From NCBI RefSeq assembly GCF_014698305.1, contig NZ_JACJST010000002.1, forward strand, positions 62,001 to 126,000: DNA of 64,000 bases, in the 5' to 3' direction. The notes beneath the pieces were generated by a model, which saw only the letters and a program-made list of their open reading frames with translations, did no database searches and was not told the DNA's origin. This document shows, in pieces, positions 33,872-44,000 of this stretch (positions are counted from its first letter, which is position 1; every line of letters begins with the position of its first letter). This DNA comes from Anabaena lutea FACHB-196 (GTDB lineage: Bacteria > Cyanobacteriota > Cyanobacteriia > Cyanobacteriales > Nostocaceae). Made by a program: the position numbers and the translations under genes.

Positions 33872-34855
33872 ATGAATAATCAGCCAGTTGATGCAAATAC
33901 CTCTCAAAGCTTTCTCCCCAAAGTTTCGGTGGTGATTCCTATTTATAATGGTGAAGCAGAGTTACCAGATTTAATGAGTTGTCTTTTAGGGCAAACTTAT
34001 CCCCAAGACAGGGTAGAGTATTTACTTATAGATAATAACAGTAGCGATCGCACTCTCTCCATTCTCAACACAACCGCTGAAAATTCCCCCATTACTATCC
34101 GTCCCTTAAGTGAAAATAATATTCAAAGTTCCTACGCTGCTCGCAATACAGGTATTAAAGCCGCCACTGGTGAAATTATCGCTTTTACCGATGCTGATTG
34201 TCGTCCTCAACCCCAATGGCTAAACACATTAATTCAGCCTTTTATTATTAACACAGACGTAGTAATTGTCGTTGGTGAAATTGAGGCATTGCCAGGAAAA
34301 AACATCCTGGAAAAATTCGCAGATAAACAGGAAACTTTATCCCAAAAACATACCCTTGCTCATAAATTTTGCCCCTATGGACAAACTGCAAATTTAGCAA
34401 TTCGTCGTAGCATCTTTCAGACTACAGGATTATTTCGTCCCTATCTTAGCACAGGGGGAGATGCAGATATTTGTTGGCGCATTCTCAAAGGTAATTTGGG
34501 GAAATTAGAATTTGTGCCAAATGCTATTGTTCAGCACCGTCACCGAGTGACAATGAAAGAATTAGCCAGTCAATGGCGACGTTATGGACGTTCTAATCGT
34601 TATTTACATGAATTGCATGGTGTAGATTTAATGCGAGAGATGACACCAGGAGAATATCGTTATCGCGTCTTACGTTGGTTAGTGAAAGAATTACCAACAG
34701 CAATTATTAAAAATGTTATTGGTAAAGCTGGTGTTGTTGACTTATTAGATACTCCTATTGGTTTATTTACTGCTAATGCACGTTCTCAGGGACAACGAGA
34801 TGCGAAATTACCAGAAAATGCCAAAATAATTCCAGGCTTCAATGACTATATTTAG
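33872..34855 (+). CDS. Family 2 glycosyltransferase
   Basis: 327 aa. The GT-A start PKVSVVIPIYNGEAELPDLMSCLLGQTYP is followed by LLIDNNSSDRT (DxD-preceding acidic motif), AARNTGIKAATGEIIAFTDADCRPQPQWL with the DAD metal site, and the acceptor loop GGDADICWRILKGNLGKLEFVPNAIVQHRHR. It adds sugars to a lipid- or polysaccharide-linked acceptor, unknown here. The enzyme has no membrane helices. Monocistronic, followed by a tRNA on the other strand. Confidence 0.88.
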   Translation: MNNQPVDANTSQSFLPKVSVVIPIYNGEAELPDLMSCLLGQTYPQDRVEYLLIDNNSSDRTLSILNTTAENSPITIRPLSENNIQSSYAARNTGIKAATGEIIAFTDADCRPQPQWLNTLIQPFIINTDVVIVVGEIEALPGKNILEKFADKQETLSQKHTLAHKFCPYGQTANLAIRRSIFQTTGLFRPYLSTGGDADICWRILKGNLGKLEFVPNAIVQHRHRVTMKELASQWRRYGRSNRYLHELHGVDLMREMTPGEYRYRVLRWLVKELPTAIIKNVIGKAGVVDLLDTPIGLFTANARSQGQRDAKLPENAKIIPGFNDYI

Positions 34856-34978
34856 TAATTATTGAATTTATGTTGAAGCGATTACAAATCATCACAGAAT
34901 AATTATTCATTAAATGTGATTGTGAATTCTTAGAGTTTAAAAACGCGGTCAAATAATTTATTGTTCTACATCAAAAAT

Positions 34979-35051
34979 CGGGATGACTGGATTCGAACCA
35001 GCGGCCCCTTCGTCCCGAACGAAGTGCGCTACCAAGCTGCGCCACATCCCG
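34979..35051 (-). tRNA. trnP-CGG: tRNA-Pro (anticodon CGG)
   Basis: 73 nt. The minus strand gives CGGGATG ... CATCCCG as acceptor stem, a D-arm (GCGCAGCTTGGTAGCGC), the anticodon stem CTTCG / CGAAG with loop TTCGGGA (anticodon CGG), and a T-arm with GGTTCGAATCC. The 3' CCA is not encoded. Confidence 0.95.
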
Positions 35052-35176
35052 CTATAAATATGACAGAGTAAAAACAGTATACCACAATCACCAAAAAATC
35101 ACAAATCTTCTATCTTTCACAGAGGTCTTTGCTTGCTAGGATTAGATGTGTAGAACTTCAGTGGTAAGAGTGGATT

Positions 35177-36046
35177 GTGACTGTAAAACCAGACTGGTTG
35201 CGGGTAAAAGCGCCTCAGTGGGAGCGCGTTGGTAACGTTAAAGAAATTTTGCGGGATTTAGCCCTCAATACGGTTTGTGAGGAAGCGTCCTGTCCGAATA
35301 TTGGTGAGTGCTTTAAGGCTGGTACTGCTACATTTTTGATTATGGGGCCAGCTTGTACCAGGGCTTGTCCTTATTGCGATATTGATTTTGAGAAAAAACC
35401 TCAACCATTAGATCCTACCGAGCCGACGCGACTGGCCGAAGCTGTACGGCGAATGCAACTTAATCATGTGGTGATTACTTCTGTCAATCGGGATGATTTG
35501 GTGGATGGTGGTGCATCTCAGTTTGTACAGTGTATTACCGCAGTTCGTAGCGTCTCGCCCAATACTACGATTGAGGTGCTGATTCCTGATTTATGCGGAA
35601 ATTGGGATGCACTGGAAATCATTCTGAAAGCTGCACCAGAGGTACTCAACCACAACACAGAAACGATACCACGCTTGTATCGTCGGGTACGTCCTCAAGG
35701 TAATTATGAGCGAACCATAGAATTATTAAAGCGAACGCACCAAATTTCTCCCAGCACCTATACCAAATCCGGTATTATGGTGGGCTTAGGTGAAACTGAT
35801 GCTGAAATTCGCCAAGTCATGCAAGATTTGCGAGCGGTGAATTGTGATATTTTGACAATTGGGCAATATCTCCAACCTAGTCAAAAACATTTGCAAATAT
35901 CAGATTTTATTACTCCAGAAAAATTTGCAGATTGGAAAGCATACGGGGAAGAACTAGGTTTTTTACAAATTGTTTCTTCGCCATTGACAAGAAGCTCATA
36001 TCATGCAGAGCAGGTTAGGGAATTAATAGAACGCTATCCCCGATAG
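35177..36046 (+). CDS. lipA: Lipoyl synthase
   Basis: 289 aa, GTG start. The auxiliary 4Fe-4S cluster cysteines are C34, C39 and C45 ([12 protein letters not shown]); the radical SAM cluster cysteines are C60, C64 and C67 (CTRACPYC). The C-terminal Ser-containing [16 protein letters not shown] segment also matches LipA. It inserts two sulphur atoms into octanoyl groups on the lipoyl domains of dehydrogenases and glycine cleavage. No lipB neighbour. Downstream of tRNA-Pro on the other strand. Confidence 0.95.
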   Translation: MTVKPDWLRVKAPQWERVGNVKEILRDLALNTVCEEASCPNIGECFKAGTATFLIMGPACTRACPYCDIDFEKKPQPLDPTEPTRLAEAVRRMQLNHVVITSVNRDDLVDGGASQFVQCITAVRSVSPNTTIEVLIPDLCGNWDALEIILKAAPEVLNHNTETIPRLYRRVRPQGNYERTIELLKRTHQISPSTYTKSGIMVGLGETDAEIRQVMQDLRAVNCDILTIGQYLQPSQKHLQISDFITPEKFADWKAYGEELGFLQIVSSPLTRSSYHAEQVRELIERYPR

Positions 36047-36118
36047 AAAATGGGACGCGGGGACATGGGGACGCGGAAAAAATCCCCAATTCCCAATCAC
36101 AGCAACTTGATTTGAGTA

Positions 36119-37069
36119 ATGACTAATCGAAAATCGAAAATCGAAAATCCAAAATCTGTTGTTATTCTGGGTGCTGGTGCTTGGGGTACAGCCTTAGCAA
36201 ATTTGGCACAGATAAACGGTCATCAAGTGTGCTTGTGGTCGCGTCAGGGTTCCCAGACTCTCGAAACAGTGTTATCAGATGCCGAAATAATCCTATCTGC
36301 TATCTCCATGAAAGGAGTTAGCAGTGTAGCTGCCTTAGTCAAGTCTTTCCCCTTATCTCCAGAGACAATTTTTGTCACAGCCACAAAGGGACTAGAACCG
36401 CAAACTACCAGCACACCGTCGCAAATTTGGCAAACAGAATTTCCTCATCATCCAATAGTTGTCCTGTCTGGTCCAAATTTATCTCAAGAGATCGAACAGG
36501 AATTACCAGCTGCAACAGTAGTAGCCAGCAAAAATATGGCTGCTGCCCAAATGGTGCAGCTAGTATTTTCTTCCAATCGGTTTCGAGTGTATACGAATCC
36601 TGACCCCGTGGGTGTAGAACTGGGGGGTACAATCAAGAATGTCATAGCGATCGCGGCTGGGGTATGTGATGGACTGCACCTAGGAACCAATGCTAAAGCG
36701 GCTTTAGTCACTCGTGGCTTGACAGAAATGGTTCGCATTGGTAACATCTTTGGTGCAAAGACGGAAACATTTTACGGTTTATCGGGTCTAGGGGATTTGT
36801 TAGCCACCTGCAATAGCCCTTTAAGTCGCAATTACCAAGTTGGATACCAGCTAGCTAGTGGCAAAACGCTCATAGAAATTCTCGCCGCTTTACCAGGAAC
36901 CGCTGAAGGAGTGAACACTTGCCGGGTTTTGATGCAAATATCCCAGCAGCAAAATATCCCTATCCCTATTACTGAACAAGTTTATCGGTTACTTGAGGCT
37001 GAGGTGACACCTCAAGAAGCACTGGATGAACTAATGTTACGAGATATCAAGCCAGAATATAACCAATAG
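36119..37069 (+). CDS. gpsA: Glycerol-3-phosphate dehydrogenase [NAD(P)+]
   Basis: 316 aa. It has VVILGAGAWGTALANLAQINGHQV (nucleotide-binding, about residues 14-37), VTATKGLEPQT, VLSGPNLSQEIEQELPAATVVAS, and GVELGGTIKNVIAIAAGVCDGLHLGTNAKAAL with the catalytic Lys region. It makes sn-glycerol 3-phosphate for membrane lipids. The first 13 residues (MTNRKSKIENPKS) are encoded by a translated AATCGAA/AATCCAA heptamer tract (36125-36156); no better start lies after it. No Shine-Dalgarno is obvious. Confidence 0.95.
   Translation: MTNRKSKIENPKSVVILGAGAWGTALANLAQINGHQVCLWSRQGSQTLETVLSDAEIILSAISMKGVSSVAALVKSFPLSPETIFVTATKGLEPQTTSTPSQIWQTEFPHHPIVVLSGPNLSQEIEQELPAATVVASKNMAAAQMVQLVFSSNRFRVYTNPDPVGVELGGTIKNVIAIAAGVCDGLHLGTNAKAALVTRGLTEMVRIGNIFGAKTETFYGLSGLGDLLATCNSPLSRNYQVGYQLASGKTLIEILAALPGTAEGVNTCRVLMQISQQQNIPIPITEQVYRLLEAEVTPQEALDELMLRDIKPEYNQ
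36125..36156 (+). repeat. Heptamer repeat translated as the GpsA N-terminus
   Basis: aatcgaa three times then aatccaa and aatc. Because seven is not a multiple of three, successive copies are read in different frames and yield RKSKIENPKS. Confidence 0.85.
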
Positions 37070-37626
37070 AGTTATGGCTCGTGCCTAGCTGCTCTATCAG
37101 CATTATTTCGTAACTCATCTCGACCCATGACCAAATAATCACTAAAAAAAGTGTTAAATCGTCAGGAAATTACCTCCCTAGTCGTGTAAATATAACTATG
37201 TACTTTATAAACAGCAAAATTACTAGGAATATGTTTATACCGGGTTATAAAAATAACAGTTTATTTGGCTTGGAAATATAATGTTAACTCAGTAATTCAT
37301 AACTTACAGCCTAGTACCGCTTTGTGGAATTCGTAATTCTTAATTACTGTTCTGCCAAGGCTTTAGACATTTCAAATGAGTGACTGATTGACGCGGCGCT
37401 GTAATAGCTGTAGCTCAAAATAGCTATTGGTTAAATCAAAAAACTATAGTTGCCGATCAAGTAAAATGTAACAAAAATAACTAGTACAAAAATTAGCAAA
37501 AAATTGTACTGTAAAAATCAACAATGTTAGTTCATCGTGAATTACGGGAACAATAGCAACAGTTGATTAGCTGACCGTAATTTTAGCTGACCGTAATCTA
37601 TTGTTACCTGGAGCAATTAAGACATT
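37070..37626. other. sigC upstream region with direct repeats
   Basis: 557 bp, no gene. A 14-bp unit TAGCTGACCGTAAT is repeated at 37568-37581 and 37584-37597, 30 bp before the sigC start, and could bind a regulator or be a simple duplication. The Shine-Dalgarno GGAG is about 13 bases before the sigC ATG. Confidence 0.5.
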
Positions 37627-38874
37627 ATGCCAGCAACATCTTTTTACACAGATGCCGCCTACGATTCCCAAAAGTCTAGACCCACATTAGACTCTGATCT
37701 AACTATTGATGACAGCAATTTGTCGCTAGATGATCTACAAGATCTGGAAATAGCTGCTGTTGATTCTCATCATGCTGCTAACAACAACCGTCGGAGTACA
37801 GACTTAGTACGTCTATATCTTCAAGAAATTGGTCAAGTGCGGTTATTAGGCCGAGATGAAGAAGTTGCAGAAGCCCAAAAAGTACAGCGATATTTGCGGA
37901 TACGAATAGTGCTTGCTAACGCTGCTAAGGAAGGTGATACTGTAATTGCCCCCTATCTTCGGTTAATCGAAGTTCAGGAGCGGTTAGCATCTGAATTGGG
38001 ACATCGGCCGTCTTTAGAAAGGTGGGCTACTACTGCTGGTGTGAACTTAGCAGATCTCAAGCCGACTTTATCAGAAGGTAAACGCCGCTGGGCAGAAATT
38101 GCTAAGTTGACGGTGGAAGAACTAGAAAAAGTTCAGTCCCAAGGACTCCAAGCCAAAGAACATATGATTAAGGCCAATCTGCGCCTCGTGGTTTCTGTGG
38201 CCAAGAAGTATCAAAATCGTGGCTTAGAATTGTTGGATTTAGTCCAAGAAGGCACTCTAGGTTTAGAGCGAGCCGTAGAAAAATTTGACCCCACCAAGGG
38301 TTATCGTTTTAGTACCTATGCTTATTGGTGGATTCGGCAGGGAATTACCAGAGCGATCGCCACTTCTAGCCGCACAATCCGCTTACCTGTTCATATTACA
38401 GAGAAACTTAACAAAATTAAAAAAGCCCAACGTAAAATTGCTCAAGAAAAAGGTCGCACTCCTACCTTAGAAGACTTAGCAATTGAATTAGATATGACCC
38501 CTGCCCAAGTCAGGGAAGTTTTGTTGCGTGTACCTCGCTCTGTTTCTTTAGAAACCAAAGTCGGCAAAGATAAAGATACTGAGTTGGGTGAATTGCTGGA
38601 GACGGATAGTGTTACTCCAGAAGAGATGTTGATGCGAGAGTCTTTACAAAAAGATTTGCAAAATCTACTAGAAGATTTAACTAGTCGTGAGCGTGATGTC
38701 ATCCTCATGCGCTTTGGTTTATCCGATGGTCATTCTTACTCATTAGCTGAAATTGGCCGCGCCCTTGACTTATCCAGAGAACGTGTACGGCAAATTGAAT
38801 CCAAGGCTTTGCAGAAGTTACGCCAACCCAAACGCCGTAACCTGATCCGCGACTATTTAGAGTCTCTAACTTAA
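37627..38874 (+). CDS. sigC: Group 2 RNA polymerase sigma factor, SigC type
   Basis: 415 aa. Region 1.2 (RRSTDLVRLYLQEIGQVRLL), region 2 (HMIKANLRLVVSVAKKYQNRGLELLDLVQEGTLGLERAVEKFDPTKGYRFSTYAYWWIRQGITRAIA), region 3 and region 4 (SRERVRQIESKALQKLRQP) are complete. A non-conserved insert of about 40 residues before region 2 (RPSLERWATTAGVNLADL) is typical of SigC. Unlike RpoD it lacks the long region 1.1. Group 2 sigma factors adapt transcription to nutrients and growth phase. It is upstream of furA on the same strand, as I recall for Anabaena PCC 7120. Followed by a strong hairpin. Confidence 0.88.
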   Translation: MPATSFYTDAAYDSQKSRPTLDSDLTIDDSNLSLDDLQDLEIAAVDSHHAANNNRRSTDLVRLYLQEIGQVRLLGRDEEVAEAQKVQRYLRIRIVLANAAKEGDTVIAPYLRLIEVQERLASELGHRPSLERWATTAGVNLADLKPTLSEGKRRWAEIAKLTVEELEKVQSQGLQAKEHMIKANLRLVVSVAKKYQNRGLELLDLVQEGTLGLERAVEKFDPTKGYRFSTYAYWWIRQGITRAIATSSRTIRLPVHITEKLNKIKKAQRKIAQEKGRTPTLEDLAIELDMTPAQVREVLLRVPRSVSLETKVGKDKDTELGELLETDSVTPEEMLMRESLQKDLQNLLEDLTSRERDVILMRFGLSDGHSYSLAEIGRALDLSRERVRQIESKALQKLRQPKRRNLIRDYLESLT

Positions 38875-38886
38875 GACCGAATACAG

Positions 38887-38930
38887 AAGGTGAAAAGCTG
38901 GTGACATCAGCTTTTGCTACCTTTCTGGAT
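38887..38930 (+). terminator. Terminator after sigC
   Basis: AAGGTGAAAAGCTG, loop GTGACAT, CAGCTTTTGCTACCTT, then TCTGG. A perfect inner stem AAAAGCTG/CAGCTTTT plus outer AAGGT/ACCTT. It lies just after the sigC stop. Confidence 0.7.
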
Positions 38931-39200
38931 TTAAGTAAATTTTGGCAATTTCCTACTAGAGCAGGCAACTTTTAACTACGAACAGGCTGGAAAGTCTTTT
39001 GGTATATGGTTTTTATTGCCGGCTTATATCAATAAGCTAACTAGCAACGGCTATCATTATCAAATTTTAACCTTGAGATTTGAGATTGTCACCGGACAAC
39101 TGAGCAAATAGCAAATATTATCAATAAGTTGTGATTGTTGCAAATCCAGCCTAAAATTTGCTATATTCTCAATTAACAGGCTTTGTTGAGAAAATTTAGT
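38931..39200 (+). promoter_or_regulatory. furA upstream region with candidate iron-box-like sequences
   Basis: 270 bp. CTATCATTATCAAAT (39051-39065) and AAATATTATCAATAA (about 39114) resemble half-sites of Fur boxes (GATAATGATAATCATTATC). TATATT near 39163 could be a -10 element. FurA of Anabaena regulates its own gene, so this fits, but the boxes are degenerate. Confidence 0.35.
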
Positions 39201-39656
39201 ATGACTGTCTACACAACTGGTTCACTCAAGGCAGAACTAAACGACCGAGGCTGGCGTTTAACTCCACAGCGAGAAACAATTCTACACATTTTCCAAGAAC
39301 TTCCGCAAGGTGAACATTTAAGCGCCGAGGATCTTTATCATCGCTTAGAAACTGACGGTGAAGGTATAAGTCTATCAACTATCTATCGGACTTTGAAGTT
39401 GATGGCGAGAATGGGGATTTTACGGGAACTAGAACTGGGTGAAGGGCATAAACATTATGAACTTAACCAGCCCTACCCCCATCATCACCATCACCTCATT
39501 TGTGTCAAGTGCAACGCTACTATTGAGTTCAAAAACGAGTCAATTTTAAAAATTGGCACAAAAACAGCCCAAAAAGAAGGGTTTCACCTACTTGACTGTC
39601 AACTGACCATTCATGCAGTCTGTCCTAAATGCCAAAGGGCATTAATGCCGCTTTAG
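39201..39656 (+). CDS. furA: FurA, ferric uptake regulator
   Basis: 151 aa from the ATG at 39201 (a TTG six codons earlier is less likely). The winged-helix N-terminus MTVYTTGSLKAELNDRGWRLTPQRE and STIYRTLKLMARMGIL is followed by the PHHHHHLIC metal site. Cysteines lie at exactly 101, 104, 133, 141 and 144 (CVKC, C, CPKC), as I recall for Anabaena FurA, where they form redox-active CXXC pairs. It represses iron-uptake and many other genes with Fe2+ and also binds haem. It lies after sigC and converges with the peptidoglycan-binding gene. Confidence 0.95.
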   Translation: MTVYTTGSLKAELNDRGWRLTPQRETILHIFQELPQGEHLSAEDLYHRLETDGEGISLSTIYRTLKLMARMGILRELELGEGHKHYELNQPYPHHHHHLICVKCNATIEFKNESILKIGTKTAQKEGFHLLDCQLTIHAVCPKCQRALMPL

Positions 39657-39875
39657 CACTGAGGTGGGATAACTAGACAAAAAACCTCCCCATCTCCGTG
39701 TCCGCCTAATTATAAGTATTCAAGCAGACACAATATAATCAGTTAGTGGGAGTTAACAGCTAGTTAGTTTAAGCGAATCGAATGGGAATGAGGCAGTCTT
39801 ACTGGAGGAAATAAAGTTTGTTTCATCAGCTTTTTAACTTTTTGTAACTGGAACAGCTATTTCTGCCGTACTGTG
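39657..39875. other. Convergent spacer, furA / peptidoglycan-binding gene
   Basis: 219 bp. On the minus strand GGAGGTTTTTTGTC...CCACCTC gives only a weak inverted repeat with a wide loop, so no strong terminator stops transcription from the minus-strand gene entering furA. The sequence also has the 'ctccccatctccgtgtccgcc' type repeat. Confidence 0.45.
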
Positions 39876-40985
39876 CTAGAAGTTGCCACTGATGATATCA
39901 CCGGGGCTAACGCCATAGAACTCTTGGGCGCGTTTGATTGCTTTTTTGGTGTCTTCTGTCATGATGCCGTTGATTGGGCCTTTATAGATACCTTTCTCCT
40001 GTAGTCGTATTTGAACTTGCAAGACACTAAAATCGCTTTTGGGTGAAGTTTTGACTAAGTTATGTAACTTAGAGCGAGTAGTAGTTCCAGCAATGCTGTT
40101 GGCTTCTAAGTGATGATTTTTTTGAAAGCGACTAACAGCATTTGCTGTGTAGGAACCATAGTAACCATTGGGCGGTCCGTCTAGATATCCGGCTTTGATT
40201 AATTGTTCTTGGAGAATTCTGACGGCTTCACCGCGATCGCCTAAACTGAGTTGATCTCGATTAATTTCCTTTTTGGAAGTATCTTCCCCACTTTCTGCAT
40301 CTACTGGGGGTAGTTTAGCTAGTGTAGTTGGTCCAACAACACCGTCAGAGCTTAATTTATAAGCTTTTTGGAATCTCATGACAGCTTCTTCGGTAATCGG
40401 ACCAAATATGCCACTAGGATTCCCAAAATAAAAACCAGCAATTCGCAAGCGTGCTTGTAAAACTTTCACATTTTCACCTTCATCACCTTTAGTAATGAGG
40501 AGTTGATTTTGGCGCTTGTTGGTTGCTGAACGAGGAGTACTGGTTGTAGTTCTTTGCGTCGGTGCTGTAGCAGTTTTAGTTTTTGTACTCCCAGGCTTTT
40601 TTTGCCAACTTTCTAATTTTTGCCAAGTTTTAACTTCAACAACACCATTCATCGGTAAACCCACAGCTTTTTGAAACTGTCGGACAGCATCTTCTGTGGG
40701 AGAGTCATAGACTTCAGTGATGGGATTTTGATAAAAACCGACTGTGTTTAACTTTTGTTGCAGTTTTTTGACAGAAGGACCTTGATCGCCTTTTTCTAAT
40801 GCCACAACGCTACCAACAGCACTGAAAATAGAGAGAATTAAAACAAGGGGAAGCATATACTTCCAAGCTTTGCTAGAAAGACGTTTCCAGTCTGGTACAG
40901 CTGCTGGGTGAAATAGAGAAGCTAATTCACCGAATTCACTATCTTCATAGGCAAAAGCTAGGTGCAAATACGCTATATTTTCCAT
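39876..40985 (-). CDS. Membrane-anchored peptidoglycan-binding protein (multiple PGBD repeats)
   Basis: 369 aa. One membrane helix (about 44-65, YMLPLVLILSIFSAVGSVVAL) precedes three clear PGBD repeats, each of form GDxGxxVxxLQxxLxxxGFY...xxAVxxFQK (about 68-130, 163-225, 245-310), and a fourth weaker one at the C-terminus (VLQVQIRLQEKGIYKGPINGIM). A Thr-rich linker lies between repeats one and two. In Anabaena PCC 7120 the comparable gene, alr1690, is described as linked to cell-wall maintenance and read through as an antisense RNA of furA. It lies 19 bp downstream of cobN and could be cotranscribed with it. Confidence 0.85.
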   Translation of the reverse strand: MENIAYLHLAFAYEDSEFGELASLFHPAAVPDWKRLSSKAWKYMLPLVLILSIFSAVGSVVALEKGDQGPSVKKLQQKLNTVGFYQNPITEVYDSPTEDAVRQFQKAVGLPMNGVVEVKTWQKLESWQKKPGSTKTKTATAPTQRTTTSTPRSATNKRQNQLLITKGDEGENVKVLQARLRIAGFYFGNPSGIFGPITEEAVMRFQKAYKLSSDGVVGPTTLAKLPPVDAESGEDTSKKEINRDQLSLGDRGEAVRILQEQLIKAGYLDGPPNGYYGSYTANAVSRFQKNHHLEANSIAGTTTRSKLHNLVKTSPKSDFSVLQVQIRLQEKGIYKGPINGIMTEDTKKAIKRAQEFYGVSPGDIISGNF

Positions 40986-41004
40986 ATTTGTTTCCTACAC
41001 CACT

Positions 41005-44000
41005 TTATATTTCTTCAATTGCTGCTTCAGCTTGATGTACTAGGTTTCGTAAATCGTCCAATGTCTGTGTGCTGACATCCTGCCATAAACCGCGCTGATT
41101 TGCTTCTAGTAGCCTTTCAGAAATATCACGCAACGCCCACGGGTTCTTTTCTTGGATGAATTCACAGACAATTGGATTTTGTAAATATGCCTGGACGATG
41201 CCCTGATACATATGATCTTCTACACATTGAGCGGTAGCATCGTAGGCAAATAAGAAATCTACAGTCGCGGCCATTTCAAATGCACCTTTATAACCGTGAC
41301 GCATAACTCCGGCTATCCATTTAGGATTAACTACACGGGAACGATACACCCTGGCAATTTCTGCTTTGAGTTGGCGGACTTTTGGCTGGCTGGGAATGGA
41401 ATTGTCACCAAAATAGGTTTGAGGATTTTTTCCTTGGAGAGAACGTACCGCTGCGGTTAAGCCACCCTGAAATTGGTAATAATCATCGGAATCGAGTAAA
41501 TCGTGTTCCCGGTTGTCTTGATTGTGCAACACAATTTGCATTTGCTTCAAGCGTTGCTCAAATGCTGCGGAATTCGGGACTGGGGATTGGCGATTTGTAT
41601 TTTCTTCCCCTGTTCCCTGTTCCCCATAGGCGTAAGAACTCCAATTCATGTAGGCGCGGGCTAAATCTTGATCATCTTGCCAGTTTTGGGAGGCGATTAA
41701 GCCTTGGAGTCCTGCACCGTAAGCACCTGGTTTAGAACCAAAGACGCGATATTGCGATCGCTCTTGTGCCGCTTCTAAACTTAAACCCTCTTGAGTCCAT
41801 AAGTCAGTATCTTGACGAACTGCTTCTGCTAAGGGGTTTTCTGCTGCGGGTTCATCTAATGCAGCTACGGCTGTTACAGCTTGGGAAAATAAATCAATCA
41901 AGTTGGGAAAAGCATCTCGGAAAAATCCCGAAATTCTTAAAGTTACATCCACACGGGGACGACCCAAAATAGATAAGGGCAGAATTTCAAAATCTACTAC
42001 TCGTCTGGCTGCACCATCCCAAACAGGTTGAACACCGATTAAAGCCAAAGCTTCGGCCATATCATCGCCACCAGTTCGCATGGTAGCAGTTCCCCATAAT
42101 GATAAACCTAATGTTTTGGGATATTCTCCATGTTCTTGGGTGTAGGTTTCAATAAGAGTTTCGGCTGCGTTTCTGCCGATATCCCAAGCTGTTTCTGTGG
42201 GAATGGCGCGAATGTCAACGGCGTAAAAGTTTTTCCCTGTGGGGAGGACTTCGGGGCGGCCGCGTGTGGGTGCGCCGGCAGCGGCACTAGGAATGTATTT
42301 TCCATCAAGTCCGCGTAAGAAGTTGGTGATTTCTTCGTCGGTTTTTTGCAGTGCGGGAAGGAGTTTCGATTTTATCCAGTTAAGAGTTTGGGTAATTGGT
42401 AATTTTATTCTTTCTCCTGACTCCTGAACGGCAGTTGCTTTATGCCGGGAAACCCGTCCACCGCACTGCCTCCTCCTGACTCCTGACTCCTCAATAATTT
42501 CTTCAACTAAAAAGGCGGCTTCTTCTTCTAGGAGTTCTACTACGTCGCCGATGATGTGGGAAGAGTTAAGTTTCGCGCAAAGGCGCAGAGGAGCAAAGTG
42601 GGTGATCGGTGGGGTAAAGGGGGTGGAGAAGGGGTCGGTGAGGGGGTCTATGTCTAAGCCCCATTCTTGGGCTATGGCGCGGGTAATGCCGATAGAATGG
42701 CGGTTGGGGAGGCGAGCGATCGCTATAATTAAGTCTCGTAGTTGTGTACCTTGGGGACATTGACCGAAAATGTGCAGTCCGTCGCGGATTTGGGCTTCTT
42801 TGAGTTCGCACAAGTAGCCATCTAGGGAGTTTAATATTAGGGTTTCAAAGTTTGCGATGTCTTTTTCGTCGGTAATTCCTAAGTCTTTATAGAGATTTTC
42901 TTTGATGACTAGTTCTTGAATGCGATCGCGTATTGTTGGTAAACGGGTAGGATCTAAACTTTCGGCTTCGTAGTATTCATCTATTAAATTTTCTACCTGT
43001 TGCAAGGGGCCATATAATTGGGCGCGAGTCATCGGCGGTGTGAGATGGTCAATAATTACCGCTTGGGCGCGTCGTTTAGCTTGGGAACCTTCACCAGGAT
43101 CATTGACAATAAACGGGTACAGGTGCGGCATTGCCCCAAATGCAATTTCGGGATAACAAGTTTTAGATAAAGCCACACTTTTACCAGGTAGCCATTCTAA
43201 GTTGCCATGTTTGCCGACATGAGCGATCGCATCTGCCCCAAAACAACTGGAATGTTTTTCCCGCACCCAATAGTAAAAACCTAAATAAGCGTGAGTTGGT
43301 TCTAAATCCGGCGCATGATAATTCAAACTAGGGTCAAGATCATAACCCCGTGAAGGCTGAATTCCTACGAAAACGTTACCAAATTGCATACCGGGAATTG
43401 CCCAATTTTGGATTTTGGATTTTGGATTTTGGATTGAATCTAAAATTGGTTCTCCCCAACGTTGAATAATTTCTTGTTGTACCGTTTCTGGCAAAGTTGC
43501 AAAATACTCTTGATATTCTTCGGCTGCAAGACTTTGCTGGATTGGTTTCCAGTCTCTTCCTTCTGGATCATTGGTAACGCCAGATGTGAGCAGTTGAATT
43601 AATTCATCTCCTGTATCTGGGATATTTCCCACTTCATAACCAGCTAACTGTAAAGCTTTGAGAATTTCCACACAACTGGCGGGAGTGTCGAGTCCTACGC
43701 CATTAGCAAGGCGACCATTGGTGTTGGGATAATTTGCCAAAATTAGAGCTAGGCGGCGTTCTTGGGGTGGTTTTTGGCGTAATCGAACCCAATTAGCTGC
43801 CAGCTGGACAACAAACTCAATGCGATCGCTCACTGGTTCATAAACTACCACATCGGTTTCTAAGTCATGATTGCGAGTTTGCAAAGTTTTAAAAGACACA
43901 GCCCGACTAATAATTCGTCCGTCTACCTCTGGTAATGCCACGTTCATAGCTATATCGCGGGGAGTCAAACCTTGTGACTGAGACTCCCATTGTTCCAAGG

